A stretch of DNA of 64,000 nucleotides from Thalassorhabdus alkalitolerans (GCF_042656585.1 NZ_JBHSPG010000022.1), one strand, 5' to 3'. Numbered from the stretch's first letter, positions 8,258 to 17,461 are shown. The notes: generated by a model not told the origin, from the sequence alone. Translations and numbers: made by a program.

Positions 8258-9547
8258 TTATCTTCCCCACACGCCCCGGACAAGATTTGTCTGGTTCCGG
8301 TCTGGTCCAACAGAGAAAATGGTTAAAGGAATGTTCGTTAACTGAGAAATCCGCTCAATGTAATGGCGGGCATTTTCAGGAAGGTCTCCGAGTGACTTTA
8401 CGCCTGTAATATCTTCTTCCCACCCTGGAAGTTCTTCATAGACAGGTTCACATTCAGCTAATACTTTCAAGCTTGCCGGGAACTCCTCCATAATTTCTCC
8501 TTTGTACTTATACGCTGTACAAATCTTCAATGTTTTAATTCCTGTTAATACATCAATGGAGTTTAAAGAAAGATCAGTCAGTCCGCTTACTCTTCTTGCA
8601 TGGCGGACAACCACACTGTCAAACCACCCTACTCTTCTTGGACGTCCAGTGGTAGTTCCGTATTCATTACCAACCTCACGTATCTGGTCGCCTGTTTCAT
8701 CATGCAATTCAGTTGGAAACGGGCCATCTCCTACACGTGTAGTATACGCTTTAGACACCCCTACCACGTGATCAATCTTTGAGGGACCAACACCTGATCC
8801 AATCGTCACTCCACCTGCAATAGGGTTAGAAGAAGTGACAAACGGATAAGTCCCCTGATCGATATCCAGCATAACCCCTTGTGCACCCTCAAACAATACG
8901 CGGCGCCCTTCATCAATCGCATCATTTAACACAACAGATGTGTCAGCCACATACTCTGAGATTTGCTGACCGTATTGATAGTATTCCTCAAGTATGTCTT
9001 CGATCTTAAAGCCTTCTGCATCATAAATCTTTTCAAGAAGACGATTTTTTTCTTTAAGATTTCTTTCAAGCTTTTCCTCAAACTCTTCTTTATCCAGAAG
9101 GTCTGCAATGCGAATCCCGATTCTTGCTGCTTTATCCATGTATGCAGGACCAATCCCTTTGCGGGTTGTTCCAATTTTATTGGTACCTTTGCTTTCTTCT
9201 TCTACGGCATCCAATTTAATATGATAAGGCAGGATCACGTGAGCACGATTGCTGATTCTCAAATTGCTGGTGTCTACACCTCTTTCATGAAGATAAGCCA
9301 GCTCTTCCACAAGCGCTTTCGGATCGATTACCATTCCGTTTCCAATCACACAAGCTTTATCATCATAAAAAATTCCTGATGGAATTAAATGCAATTTATA
9401 TTTCTTTCCGCCAAACACAATCGTATGGCCGGCATTATTTCCGCCTTGATATCGAGCCACAACCTCTGCATTTTCCGAAAGGTAATCTGTAATTTTTCCT
9501 TTTCCTTCGTCTCCCCACTGTGTACCTACAATAACTACTGACGACAA
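8258..9547 (-). CDS. purA: Adenylosuccinate synthetase
   Basis: Joins IMP and aspartate using GTP in the first step towards AMP. The N-terminal P-loop is GTQWGDEGKGK, followed by the conserved GNNAGHT; the RVGDGPFPTE and TGRPRRVGW motifs are intact. The start is TTG at 9547 (giving SSVVIVGTQ, 429 aa), because GGAGGTG sits 5-6 nt upstream; an ATG further up (9562) would include the SD in the coding region. B. subtilis PurA (430 aa) starts at the equivalent residue. It stands alone between the tRNA cluster and dnaB and is controlled by a PurBox promoter. Confidence 0.98.
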   Translation of the reverse strand: MSSVVIVGTQWGDEGKGKITDYLSENAEVVARYQGGNNAGHTIVFGGKKYKLHLIPSGIFYDDKACVIGNGMVIDPKALVEELAYLHERGVDTSNLRISNRAHVILPYHIKLDAVEEESKGTNKIGTTRKGIGPAYMDKAARIGIRIADLLDKEEFEEKLERNLKEKNRLLEKIYDAEGFKIEDILEEYYQYGQQISEYVADTSVVLNDAIDEGRRVLFEGAQGVMLDIDQGTYPFVTSSNPIAGGVTIGSGVGPSKIDHVVGVSKAYTTRVGDGPFPTELHDETGDQIREVGNEYGTTTGRPRRVGWFDSVVVRHARRVSGLTDLSLNSIDVLTGIKTLKICTAYKYKGEIMEEFPASLKVLAECEPVYEELPGWEEDITGVKSLGDLPENARHYIERISQLTNIPLTIFSVGPDRNQTNLVRGVWGR

Positions 9548-9685
9548 AGCGTCCACCTCCAAAAAGTATGTACAACCACTCTCTTATAAGCCAAAACACA
9601 CCTTTTGTTACGAAAAATTCTCCAAAAGGTTCTGTGCAGGCAGATATTCATTTAAGAAGTTTTTTCTCCTAAAAACCCTTTCATA

Positions 9686-9714
9686 TTGTATCAACTTACC
9701 ATAAGCAAGTCAAC
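9686..9714 (-). promoter_or_regulatory. purA promoter
   Basis: On the minus strand TTGACT and TACAAT are separated by exactly 17 nt. The predicted 5' leader is about 130 nt. Confidence 0.8.
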
Positions 9715-9720
9715 AAAACC

Positions 9721-9756
9721 CGAACATTTTTGTAATTGACAAAGTTATATGTTCGT
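9721..9756 (-). promoter_or_regulatory. PurBox (PurR operator) of purA
   Basis: Two inverted CGAACA elements (9722-9727 and 9751-9756) in AT-rich flanks have centres 29 nt apart, just upstream of the purA -35 box. This matches the paired PurBox recognised by Bacillus PurR, which represses purine genes when PRPP is low. The matched gene supports the assignment. Confidence 0.8.
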
Positions 9757-9824
9757 TATAATTATGTATCTGAGAAGAGAAACACAGACCGCCATGAGAA
9801 TACGTGATTTTTCTCCTCCTATTT

Positions 9825-9950
9825 CCGGTACAGAAAAAACCTTAAGAAAAATCCCCTCTGTATCGTAAAGAATCTTCCTTAGTTTCAGCTAAGATTCTTA
9901 AAACATACAGAGAAAGATCCTCTTAAGGCTTGTTCTGGCTAAGCTACCGG
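9825..9950. repeat. Long imperfect palindrome overlapping the dnaB 3' end
   Basis: Arms match outward from a centre near 9899: CTTAG with AAGAATC, then CTCTGTAT, CCTTAAGA, CAGAA and CCGGTA, each with its complement in order on the other arm. The structure spans about 125 bp with small internal differences and covers the last codons and stop of dnaB. It has no strong T tract. It may act as an RNA 3' structure, but the length is unusual for a terminator. Confidence 0.7.
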
Positions 9951-11306
9951 AGGAGCAAAGCTGTCATCATGGCTTCGATCAAGGTTAACAAATTTATTGT
10001 ACTCCTTAATAAAAGCAAGCTCTACCGCTCCTACAGGTCCGTTACGCTGTTTTGCAATGATAATTTCTATGATGTTTTGGTTCTCTGCTTCTTTGTCGTA
10101 ATAATCTTCACGGTAAAGGAAGGAAACAATATCAGCATCCTGCTCAATACTTCCAGATTCCCTCAAGTCAGACATCATTGGTCGTTTATCCTGGCGGGAT
10201 TCTACTCCCCTGGAAAGCTGAGATAACGCAATGACGGGAACGTCAAGCTCACGGGCAATTGCTTTCAGGTTTCTGGAAATCTCTGAAACTTCCTGCTGCC
10301 TGCTTTCCCCGCCTTTGCTGCTTCCCTGGATTAATTGAAGATAATCAATCAGAATCATTCCAAGGCCTTGTTCCTGCTTCAACCGTCGACATTTAGCGCG
10401 GATGTCTCCGACACGAATACCCGGAGAGTCATCTATATAAATTCCAGCCCTTGAAAGGCTCCCCATTGCCATAGTTAGTTTTTCCCAATCTTCTTCCTCC
10501 AAAGCCCCTGTCCGCATTTTTTGTGCATCAATGTTTCCTTCTGCACAAAGCATACGCTGCACGAGCTGGGATGCTCCCATCTCCAGGCTGAAAATGGCCA
10601 CGTTTTCCTCCGTTTTGGTCGCAACGTTTTGAGCAATATTCAAAGCAAATGCTGTCTTCCCCATGGAAGGTCTTGCCGCCACAATAATTAAATCACTTCG
10701 CTGAAACCCGGCAGTCATTCGGTCCAGCTCCACAAATCCGCTGGAGATTCCCGTAACTTCATCTTCTCCTCGGTTTTGAAGCATTTCAATATTATCATAG
10801 GTTTCTATCAAGACATCCTTGATGGATACAAAAGCGCTTGTACTTCTACGCTGAGAAACTTCTAATATAGATTTTTCAGCCTCACTTAGTATATCTTCTA
10901 CCTCTTCTTCACTTGCATAGCCTTCAGAAGCAATGTTTGTGGCTGCCCGTATAAGCCGGCGCAGTAACGACTTCTCCTCAACAATCTGGCTGTAGTACCC
11001 AACATTTGCTGCCGTGGGTACAGAATTAGCCAGATCCGTTAAATAGGATAGGCCGCCTATTTCTTCTAACAGGTGTGCATCCTGCAAGGCAGAGGTTACT
11101 GTTACTAAATCAACTGGCTCACCTTTATCAGCTAAATTTATCATTACTTGGTAGATTCGTTGGTGTGAAGCCCGGTAAAAATCATGAGGGGTAAGATGTT
11201 CCGTAGCTGTTACAAGGGCCTCGCCTTCTAAGAAAATCGCCCCTAACACAGCTTGTTCAGCTTCTATGTTTTGAGGCGGTGTCCGGTCTGTAAACACTTC
11301 ATTCAT
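9939..11306 (-). CDS. dnaB: Replicative DNA helicase (DnaB; called DnaC in B. subtilis)
   Basis: Hexameric helicase that unwinds the fork. The N-terminal DnaB domain (about 10-115) is followed by a RecA-type ATPase with Walker A ARPSMGKTAF, Walker B LILIDYLQL-type sequence, QLSRGVE and the conserved SGSIEQDAD. The length of 455 aa matches the family (454). The gene lies downstream of rplI but is separated from it by a bidirectional hairpin. Its last codons fall inside a long palindrome. Its place next to purA agrees with B. subtilis. Confidence 0.98.
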   Translation of the reverse strand: MNEVFTDRTPPQNIEAEQAVLGAIFLEGEALVTATEHLTPHDFYRASHQRIYQVMINLADKGEPVDLVTVTSALQDAHLLEEIGGLSYLTDLANSVPTAANVGYYSQIVEEKSLLRRLIRAATNIASEGYASEEEVEDILSEAEKSILEVSQRRSTSAFVSIKDVLIETYDNIEMLQNRGEDEVTGISSGFVELDRMTAGFQRSDLIIVAARPSMGKTAFALNIAQNVATKTEENVAIFSLEMGASQLVQRMLCAEGNIDAQKMRTGALEEEDWEKLTMAMGSLSRAGIYIDDSPGIRVGDIRAKCRRLKQEQGLGMILIDYLQLIQGSSKGGESRQQEVSEISRNLKAIARELDVPVIALSQLSRGVESRQDKRPMMSDLRESGSIEQDADIVSFLYREDYYDKEAENQNIIEIIIAKQRNGPVGAVELAFIKEYNKFVNLDRSHDDSFAPPVA

Positions 11307-11435
11307 CGTACATCGCCTTCCTAGTATAAATATTTTCTTGGCTCATTTTCCTGCCATGTTCTATTATAAGGCGAGCCTGTAGAAAAAGAAATATGAAAGA
11401 AATGACTCTTTCGTCCAATGTCTTCAAGATAGATA

Positions 11436-11471
11436 TAAAAAAAGAAATGGCTGACAATATCAGCCATTTCT
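11436..11471 (-). terminator. Terminator after rplI (bidirectional)
   Basis: A perfect 12-bp stem (AGAAATGGCTGA, loop CAATA) is flanked by A and T runs, right after the rplI stop. It separates the yybS-gdpP-rplI unit from dnaB. Confidence 0.85.
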
Positions 11472-11473
11472 TT

Positions 11474-11917
11474 TTATTCTTCTACGACGTGAATATTTAC
11501 AGTTGCAGTTACTTTTGGATGAACCTTAACGGGCACTTTTGTCACACCAAGGCTGCGAATAGGTTCATCAAGCTGAATCTTTTTCTTTTCTACTTTTAAA
11601 TTCATATCCTTTAGCTTTTCAGCAATTTGCTTAGTGGACACCGCTCCAAAGAGACGGCCGCCTTCCCCGGCTTTTGCTTTAACTTCCACTTTGGCTGCTT
11701 CCAGCTTTTCCTTGAATTCTTTTGCTTTCTCTAGTTCTTCTTCTGCTTTTTTATTATCACTTTGCTTTTTTGCTTCAAGGTTTTTCATGTTTCCTTTTGT
11801 TGCTTCTACAGCCAGGTTGTTGGGAAATAAGTAGTTCCTTGCATATCCTTCAGAAACGTTTTTCACTTCCCCTTTTTTACCTTTCCCTTTGACTTCTTGT
11901 TGAAAAATTACCTTCAT
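11474..11917 (-). CDS. rplI: 50S ribosomal protein L9
   Basis: A 147-aa ribosomal protein with the typical N-terminal RNA-binding domain (KVIFQQEVKGKGKKGE, then GYARNYLFP), a long charged helix and the C-terminal domain containing RLFGAVSTKQIAE. The start codon overlaps the gdpP stop by 4 nt, so the two are translationally coupled, as in other Bacillus. Confidence 0.98.
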   Translation of the reverse strand: MKVIFQQEVKGKGKKGEVKNVSEGYARNYLFPNNLAVEATKGNMKNLEAKKQSDNKKAEEELEKAKEFKEKLEAAKVEVKAKAGEGGRLFGAVSTKQIAEKLKDMNLKVEKKKIQLDEPIRSLGVTKVPVKVHPKVTATVNIHVVEE

Positions 11918-13884
11918 GTTTGTGTTCCCCCTTCTAAAAATTCATCTATTGCAAGTTCAAGCGCTTCTCTTGCTTCTTCAAGAGTCACTTCTTCAAGCTG
12001 TGTTGCGGCATTGGTCAGATGACCGCCTCCGCCCATTGCTTCCATGATCACCTGAACATTGACATCACCTAAGGAGCGGGCACTTATACTGACTCTCTCA
12101 TCCTCCCGCTTAGAAATGACGAAGGACGCTCGAACATTATTCATAGTTAGAAGTGTATCTGCAGCCTGTGCAATTAAAATCTGACCAAAGGTATCTTCTT
12201 CAGATGACTTGGCAATGGCCAGACCCTCCCGGTAAATATATGCCTGTTCAATAAGCTTAGAGCGCTTCACATATTTATCTATATCTTCCTTTAAAAGCTG
12301 CTGAACAAGTGTCGTATCCGCCCCGTTTGCTTTCAAGAAAGATGCTGCATCGAAAGTCCTTGACCCAGTCCTGATTGCAAAGCTTTTTGTATCGACAATA
12401 ATTCCTGCCAGCAGAGAAGTTGCTTCCAAGGTATCCATTTCCAGCTTATTTGGCTGGTATTCAAGAAGCTCCGTGACGAGTTCTGAGGTAGAGGAAGCGT
12501 ATGGCTCCATATACACAAGAACAGGGTCCTTTATAAACTCTTCCCCTCTTCTATGATGGTCAAGAACCACGACTCTTTCAACTGCTTCGACAATTCTCGG
12601 TTCAATGACCATAGATGGCTTGTGGGTATCCACGACAACGACCAGGGTATGGCGAGAAAGCTCATCCATTGCTTCCTCAGGAGTAATAAAATGAGCCCAT
12701 AAATCCTCATGCTTTCCTACTTCCTCCATGAGTTTTTGGACGTCAGGATTAATATCCGAAGGATCAATTACAATATAGGCATCCTTATCGTTGACTTCTG
12801 CGATTTTCAAGACACCAATCGCCGCACCAATCGCATCCATGTCCGGATTTTTATGACCCATAATAATAATTTGATCACTCTCAAGAACAAAATCTCTTAG
12901 CGCATGAGAGATAACCCGGGCTCTGACACGAGTACGCTTTTCCATCGCATTGGATTTTCCGCCGTAAAACCGTACCTTCCCGTTTTGTTCTTTGATCGCC
13001 ACTTGGTCGCCGCCTCGTCCTAAGGCCAGGTCTAAACTGGATTGGGCAAGTGCTCCGATTTCACGAAGAGAAGATTCCCCTGTACCAATTCCAATACTTA
13101 ACGTAATAGAGACTTTTTCCTTCCCTGTAAGCTCTCTGACCTCATCTAATATATCAAAGCGTGTCTCTTCCACTTCATGAAGCGCCCGCTGATTAAATAC
13201 CGCGATATACCGATCAGAAGAAGTGCTTCTTAATAAAATTTCATGGCGGTTGGCCCAGCTATTCAAAGAAGACGTCACCTGACTCATTAATTTGCTGCGG
13301 ATTTGATCTTCCATTCCCTGGGTTACCTCATCATAGTTATCAAGATATATTAACCCAATGACGGTTTGTTCCTCGCTGTATAAACTTCTTGTCCTTACTG
13401 TTTCAGTCATATCAAAGAAGTAGAGGAGACGTTCCTCGGGTCGCGAGTACACATGATAATGCCTGGTGCCTATATGGATTTGCTTTTCACTTTCTTTCTT
13501 TTTTATTAAGGGAATGAGCTCATCTGAAATCTCATCTAAAGATTCCCCGAGAAATTCATTTGGAAAATAAGACATCATATAAGGATTTAACCACTGAATG
13601 GCATAATCCGGATTATATAACACCATACCTATAGGCATTTCTGTGACAGCTTCTTCACCAGCTTTGTTTACTCTGTGGCTCAATGTAGAAATGTATTCTT
13701 CCAGATCTTTTTCAAAAGCTTTTCGCGCTTGTACCGTGAAAAACAGCAAAAGACCCAGAAGAAAAAAGCCCAGCAAACCAAGCTCCCACTGGTAAAGGGT
13801 AAGCAGCCCTATAAACACTGTGGCTACCGTAAACAGTGCAATAATATGATAGCCGTGCCACCGTTTCATCAAGAACTTAGGCAT
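11914..13884 (-). CDS. gdpP: Cyclic-di-AMP phosphodiesterase GdpP
   Basis: Membrane enzyme that hydrolyses c-di-AMP to pApA and so affects wall stress and osmotic balance. Two N-terminal membrane segments (about 12-48), a PAS-like domain, a degenerate GGDEF domain (about 170-300, lacking a GGDEF signature), then DHH (NPDMDAIG, VDTHKP, LDHHRRG) and DHHA1 (GGGGH near the C-terminus). The length of 656 aa matches B. subtilis YybT (659). It sits between yybS and rplI in one unit. Confidence 0.97.
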   Translation of the reverse strand: MPKFLMKRWHGYHIIALFTVATVFIGLLTLYQWELGLLGFFLLGLLLFFTVQARKAFEKDLEEYISTLSHRVNKAGEEAVTEMPIGMVLYNPDYAIQWLNPYMMSYFPNEFLGESLDEISDELIPLIKKKESEKQIHIGTRHYHVYSRPEERLLYFFDMTETVRTRSLYSEEQTVIGLIYLDNYDEVTQGMEDQIRSKLMSQVTSSLNSWANRHEILLRSTSSDRYIAVFNQRALHEVEETRFDILDEVRELTGKEKVSITLSIGIGTGESSLREIGALAQSSLDLALGRGGDQVAIKEQNGKVRFYGGKSNAMEKRTRVRARVISHALRDFVLESDQIIIMGHKNPDMDAIGAAIGVLKIAEVNDKDAYIVIDPSDINPDVQKLMEEVGKHEDLWAHFITPEEAMDELSRHTLVVVVDTHKPSMVIEPRIVEAVERVVVLDHHRRGEEFIKDPVLVYMEPYASSTSELVTELLEYQPNKLEMDTLEATSLLAGIIVDTKSFAIRTGSRTFDAASFLKANGADTTLVQQLLKEDIDKYVKRSKLIEQAYIYREGLAIAKSSEEDTFGQILIAQAADTLLTMNNVRASFVISKREDERVSISARSLGDVNVQVIMEAMGGGGHLTNAATQLEEVTLEEAREALELAIDEFLEGGTQT

Positions 13885-13895
13885 AAAGTCAACCC

Positions 13896-14837
13896 CTACT
13901 TCTTGTCAGTTTCAATCCTTTTTTTCAAGTTAAATCCTAAATCAATTATACCTAAGATTCGAATGAGATAAAGGATAAAAGGCAGGAAGATTCCCACGAT
14001 CACTAAAAGAATTGGTAAAGCCTTAGACATTGATTTAGCATGTGTATAAGTAAACATCACAGTTATTCCTTGAATTGTCATGGCCAGCTCAAGAATAGGA
14101 AATATGTTAGCAACGACAATATACATGGATGTGCCTTCTTCAAGCCCAACAATTACCAGCACAGCCGCTACCAGATAATACCAAAGGAGCGAGCGAGGGA
14201 AATTCACCTCTCGAAAAGGAGGAAAAGGTTCAACTGGTTCTCTCAGCCTTCTTAAAATCACATGTGCAATCAACTGGGTAACAAGAGCGAACGTGATGCC
14301 AGTTAGAATCAATATAACCGGTATCAGATACTGGAGCTGATCAAGTGCCTCTCTCCAGACTGCCATTGCTTCTTCGTCCGTTTCCTGCCCCAACCCACCC
14401 AGCATATTTTCAGCAGTTTCCATAGACTGCCTCATCATTTCCTGGGAGGTTTGTACTACGTTTATATCAAAAAGGACAATGCTTCCGATGTAAAGAAGCA
14501 GCAAACCAAAAATATAAGCAAGACTTCCACCTACTAACACAGCCAGCGCCTCTTTTTTCCTGCGTATCATTTCCCCTACTATGATCCCGCCTGCACCAAA
14601 GAAAAAGGTGAAAGGAAAACCAAACAATCCAGAAATGATGAAAGATAATAAGAAAGCTACTCCCCACATTACCAGTCCTGCTCCTACTCCATGTCTAACC
14701 ACGTACACGATAAAGGGCAGGGGAAGAAACCATAAAACAATCATATTAATAACCGGCACCCAAAGGGCCATCAGCATAAGAACAATAAAAAGTCCTGTAA
14801 GTAAAGCCCCTTCTGTCAGAGCCTTTGTTCTCTGCAT
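13896..14837 (-). CDS. yybS: YybS family DUF2232 membrane protein
   Basis: A 313-aa polytopic membrane protein with about eight hydrophobic segments, DUF2232 type. Its function is unknown. It is conserved directly upstream of gdpP in Bacilli, and the 11-nt gap to gdpP here indicates cotranscription. The N-terminus MQRTKALTEGALLTGLF is typical of S-component-like membrane proteins, so a transport role is possible but unproven. Confidence 0.88.
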   Translation of the reverse strand: MQRTKALTEGALLTGLFIVLMLMALWVPVINMIVLWFLPLPFIVYVVRHGVGAGLVMWGVAFLLSFIISGLFGFPFTFFFGAGGIIVGEMIRRKKEALAVLVGGSLAYIFGLLLLYIGSIVLFDINVVQTSQEMMRQSMETAENMLGGLGQETDEEAMAVWREALDQLQYLIPVILILTGITFALVTQLIAHVILRRLREPVEPFPPFREVNFPRSLLWYYLVAAVLVIVGLEEGTSMYIVVANIFPILELAMTIQGITVMFTYTHAKSMSKALPILLVIVGIFLPFILYLIRILGIIDLGFNLKKRIETDKK

Positions 14838-15094
14838 GGTTTCACCTCATTATGTTCTACAACTATACTTTGTTCATTATCATTACTGTTGAATAGTGTG
14901 TGAGATATTGGTAAATTCATTTGTCTATTTTATCCCATTCCAACCAAAAAAGAAAGGGAACAAGTAAAGGGAGAGCCAGTGCCTGGACCCTTTACCACGA
15001 AGACAACAGTGCAATATACCGTTTATGTACGGCTACAGGAACAGGAGGTAAATAGGAACGAGGCACTGCTCTCTTACACACTGCTGACAAAAGA
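14838..15094. other. Intergenic region upstream of yybS
   Basis: No gene is visible between yybS and the rpsR terminator. It presumably holds the yybS-gdpP-rplI promoter, which I could not fix with confidence. Confidence 0.35.
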
Positions 15095-15132
15095 ACAAAA
15101 AAAGCATAACAGACGTAAACCTGTTATGCTTT
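15095..15132 (-). terminator. Terminator after rpsR
   Basis: A perfect 12-bp stem (AAAGCATAACAG) followed by a T run on the minus strand ends the rpsF-ssb-rpsR operon. Confidence 0.85.
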
Positions 15133-15141
15133 CCACTAATA

Positions 15142-15369
15142 TTATTGCTCTTTTGCGTATGGTAGCAATGCAACTTGACGAGAGCGTTTGATTGCTTTAG
15201 TCAGTTGGCGTTGATACTTCGCGCAAGTTCCAGTTACTCGACGAGGAAGAATTTTCCCTCTTTCAGAGATGAACTTCTTCAAAAGATCAACATCTTTGTA
15301 GTCGATTTTTTCGATTTTGTTCACCGTGAAGTAACACACTTTTCTACGCTTACCTCTGCGACGTGCCAT
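15142..15369 (-). CDS. rpsR: 30S ribosomal protein S18
   Basis: A 75-aa protein with the family motifs DYKDVDLLKKFISERGKI and RRVTGTCAKYQR. It binds next to S6 on the platform of the small subunit. It is the last gene of rpsF-ssb-rpsR. The S6:S18 pair is the likely ligand of the rpsF leader. Confidence 0.98.
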   Translation of the reverse strand: MARRRGKRRKVCYFTVNKIEKIDYKDVDLLKKFISERGKILPRRVTGTCAKYQRQLTKAIKRSRQVALLPYAKEQ

Positions 15370-15437
15370 GTATTTCGCCTCCTTTAATTTAGGTTTTATT
15401 TATATATACTATTCTTTATCTCGTGGTGGGAGGGTTA

Positions 15438-15929
15438 CTAGAACGGTAAATCATCATCAGAAATATCGATGGGCTTTCCATCACTAGCAAACGGATCTTC
15501 ATCAAGGTTCGAAGAGCCTTGTTTTCCTTGGCTTCCATAACCACCTTGAGCCGCGCCATACGACCCTTGTTGTCCGCCTCGAAAATCGTCACGTGCTCCT
15601 CCGGAAGCATTCTTAGGCTCTAAAAATTGCACATTCTCTGCTTGTACTTCTACCACATTTACACGACGACCTTCATTGTTTTCAAAGCTTCTGCTTTGCA
15701 AACGACCATCAATGCCGACCATACTTCCTTTTTTTAAGTAGTTGGCGACGTTTTCTGCTTGTTTTCTCCACGTTACACAATTGAAGAAATCAGCATCCCG
15801 CTCTCCCTGCTGATTTGTAAACGGTCGATTTACAGCAATGCCAAAATTGGTCACTGCTACGCCGTTTGGTGTATATCTCAATTCAGGGTCACGGGTGAGA
15901 CGCCCGACCAACACTACACGATTGATCAT
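15438..15929 (-). CDS. ssb: Single-stranded DNA-binding protein
   Basis: Protects and organises single-stranded DNA at forks and repair sites. OB fold at about 1-105 (MINRVVLVGRLTRDPELRY), a Gly/Gln-rich linker, and the acidic C-terminal tip DDDLPF that recruits partner proteins. The start at 15929 has GGGAGGGG upstream; an in-frame ATG at 15950 would add seven residues and is unlikely. Length 163 aa. It lies 24 nt after rpsF. Confidence 0.98.
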   Translation of the reverse strand: MINRVVLVGRLTRDPELRYTPNGVAVTNFGIAVNRPFTNQQGERDADFFNCVTWRKQAENVANYLKKGSMVGIDGRLQSRSFENNEGRRVNVVEVQAENVQFLEPKNASGGARDDFRGGQQGSYGAAQGGYGSQGKQGSSNLDEDPFASDGKPIDISDDDLPF

Positions 15930-15953
15930 CGAATCCCCTCCCGGTTCCATTCA

Positions 15954-16241
15954 TTAATCTTCGTCTTTAACTACTAAGTGACGGAGAATCTTGTCATCCA
16001 TCTTTACAAGACGATCAAATTCATTAATCGCTTCAGTGTTAGAGTTAGCGTATACCACTACATAATAACCATCGCGATAATCATTGATCTCGTAAGCAAG
16101 ACGGCGTTTTCCCATCTCGTCTACTTTCTCAATCTCTGCTCCATTGTTGGTAAGAACGTTGCTGTAACGGTCAATTGTTTCCTTTGTTCCGTTTTCATCA
16201 AGATCTGGAGCAATGATATAAAGAACTTCGTATTTGCGCAT
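15954..16241 (-). CDS. rpsF: 30S ribosomal protein S6
   Basis: A 95-aa protein with the S6 fold (MRKYEVLYIIAPDLDE at the start, RRLAYEI, and a DDKILRHLVV end). First gene of the S6-SSB-S18 operon. Its SD lies in a structured leader, which suggests feedback by the S6:S18 complex. Confidence 0.98.
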   Translation of the reverse strand: MRKYEVLYIIAPDLDENGTKETIDRYSNVLTNNGAEIEKVDEMGKRRLAYEINDYRDGYYVVVYANSNTEAINEFDRLVKMDDKILRHLVVKDED

Positions 16242-16251
16242 AATGCGTCAC

Positions 16252-16289
16252 CTCCTTCTGGTCTTACGGCTCCGTATAGGAGCAAGGAG
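16252..16289 (-). promoter_or_regulatory. rpsF leader with sequestered SD (S6:S18-type motif)
   Basis: On the minus strand CTCCTT pairs with AAGGAG, which is the rpsF SD. Inside lies a small hairpin (GCTCC, GGAGC) followed by CCGTAAGACC. The layout, with a conserved CCG beside the stem, resembles the known rpsF leader bound by S6:S18. Binding is inferred. Confidence 0.65.
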
Positions 16290-16325
16290 AAAAAACGGAC
16301 AAATCGTTTTCACTCGCAATTAGCA

Positions 16326-16354
16326 ATTATAGCAGAGTCTTTCACCTTTGGCAA
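16326..16354 (-). promoter_or_regulatory. rpsF operon promoter
   Basis: On the minus strand TTGCCA and TATAAT are 17 nt apart, and the -10 is extended (TGCTATAAT). It starts just after the ychF stop. Confidence 0.8.
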
Positions 16355-16360
16355 TATCCC

Positions 16361-17461
16361 TTAGACGTTAAAACGGAAATGAATGACGTCACCGTCTTTA
16401 ACAATATATTCTTTGCCCTCAAGCCTTACTTTTCCAGCCTCCTTGGCGGCTGCCATGGAGCCTCTTTCTACCAGGTCATCATAAGAAACGACTTCTGCCC
16501 TGATAAAGCCCCGCTCAAAGTCTGTATGAATCACTCCGGCTGCCTGAGGAGCCTTTGTGCCTTTACGGATCGTCCATGCTCGTACTTCCTGCTCTCCTGC
16601 CGTGAAATAGGTTTCCAGGCCAAGAAGCTGATAAGCTGCTTTAATGAGTTTGTCGAGGCCGGACTCTGAAATCCCAAGTTCCTGAAGAAATTCTTCCTTT
16701 TCTTCTCCGTCCAGCTCAGCAATCTCAGATTCTATCTTTGCACAAACAGTAATTACTTCAGAGTTTTCTTTGGCTGCAAATTCCTTCACCTTTTGTAAAT
16801 GTTCGTTATCCTCTTCGCTTAGAAGATCTTCTTCACTTACATTAGCGACATAAAGAACCGGCTTTTTCGTCAGAAGATGAAAACCGTGAACGAGCTTTTC
16901 TTCCTCTTCTGTAAGCTCGAGGCTGCGTGCCGGCATCTCTTGTTCAAACACTTCCTTAAGCTTCAATAGGACACTATACTCAGCCATCGCTTCTTTATCT
17001 TTTGACTTGGCCTGTTTTGCCACTTTTGTGAGTCGTTTTTCTACTGACTCAAGGTCCGCTAAAATTAACTCAAGGTTAATGACCTCGATATCACTGATTG
17101 GATCTACTCTTCCGGAAACATGAGTGATATCACCATCTTCAAAGCAGCGGACAACGTGTGAAATAGCATCCACTTGGCGGATATGGGATAAGAACTGATT
17201 TCCAAGTCCCTCACCTTTACTGGCGCCTTCTACAATGCCTGCAATATCCGTAAATTCAAAAGCTGTCGGAACAGTTTTTTTTGGCTTCACAAGCTCAGTC
17301 AGCTTTTGAAGTCGCTCGTCAGGGACCTCTACGATCCCCACATTTGGGTCAATGGTACAAAACGGGTAGTTTGCTGATTCTGCTCCTGCCTGGGTAATAG
17401 CATTAAATAAAGTGGACTTCCCTACATTTGGAAGACCTACTATCCCTGTTGTCAATGCCAT
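16361..17461 (-). CDS. ychF: Redox-regulated ribosome-binding ATPase YchF
   Basis: Obg-family P-loop protein of 366 aa that prefers ATP. Walker A GLPNVGKST (9-17), the DIAGIVEGASKGEGLGNQ region, NxxE-type base motif (VANVSEED), a coiled-coil insertion and a C-terminal TGS domain. It is called YyaF in B. subtilis, where it also precedes rpsF. It binds ribosomes and is linked to stress responses. The 559-nt stretch upstream makes it a separate unit. Confidence 0.97.
   Translation of the reverse strand: MALTTGIVGLPNVGKSTLFNAITQAGAESANYPFCTIDPNVGIVEVPDERLQKLTELVKPKKTVPTAFEFTDIAGIVEGASKGEGLGNQFLSHIRQVDAISHVVRCFEDGDITHVSGRVDPISDIEVINLELILADLESVEKRLTKVAKQAKSKDKEAMAEYSVLLKLKEVFEQEMPARSLELTEEEEKLVHGFHLLTKKPVLYVANVSEEDLLSEEDNEHLQKVKEFAAKENSEVITVCAKIESEIAELDGEEKEEFLQELGISESGLDKLIKAAYQLLGLETYFTAGEQEVRAWTIRKGTKAPQAAGVIHTDFERGFIRAEVVSYDDLVERGSMAAAKEAGKVRLEGKEYIVKDGDVIHFRFNV

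Noticed and set aside
11634..11834. 66-aa plus-strand ORF inside rplI
   Set aside because: It is the Ser/Phe-rich shadow of a Lys/Glu-rich coding strand.
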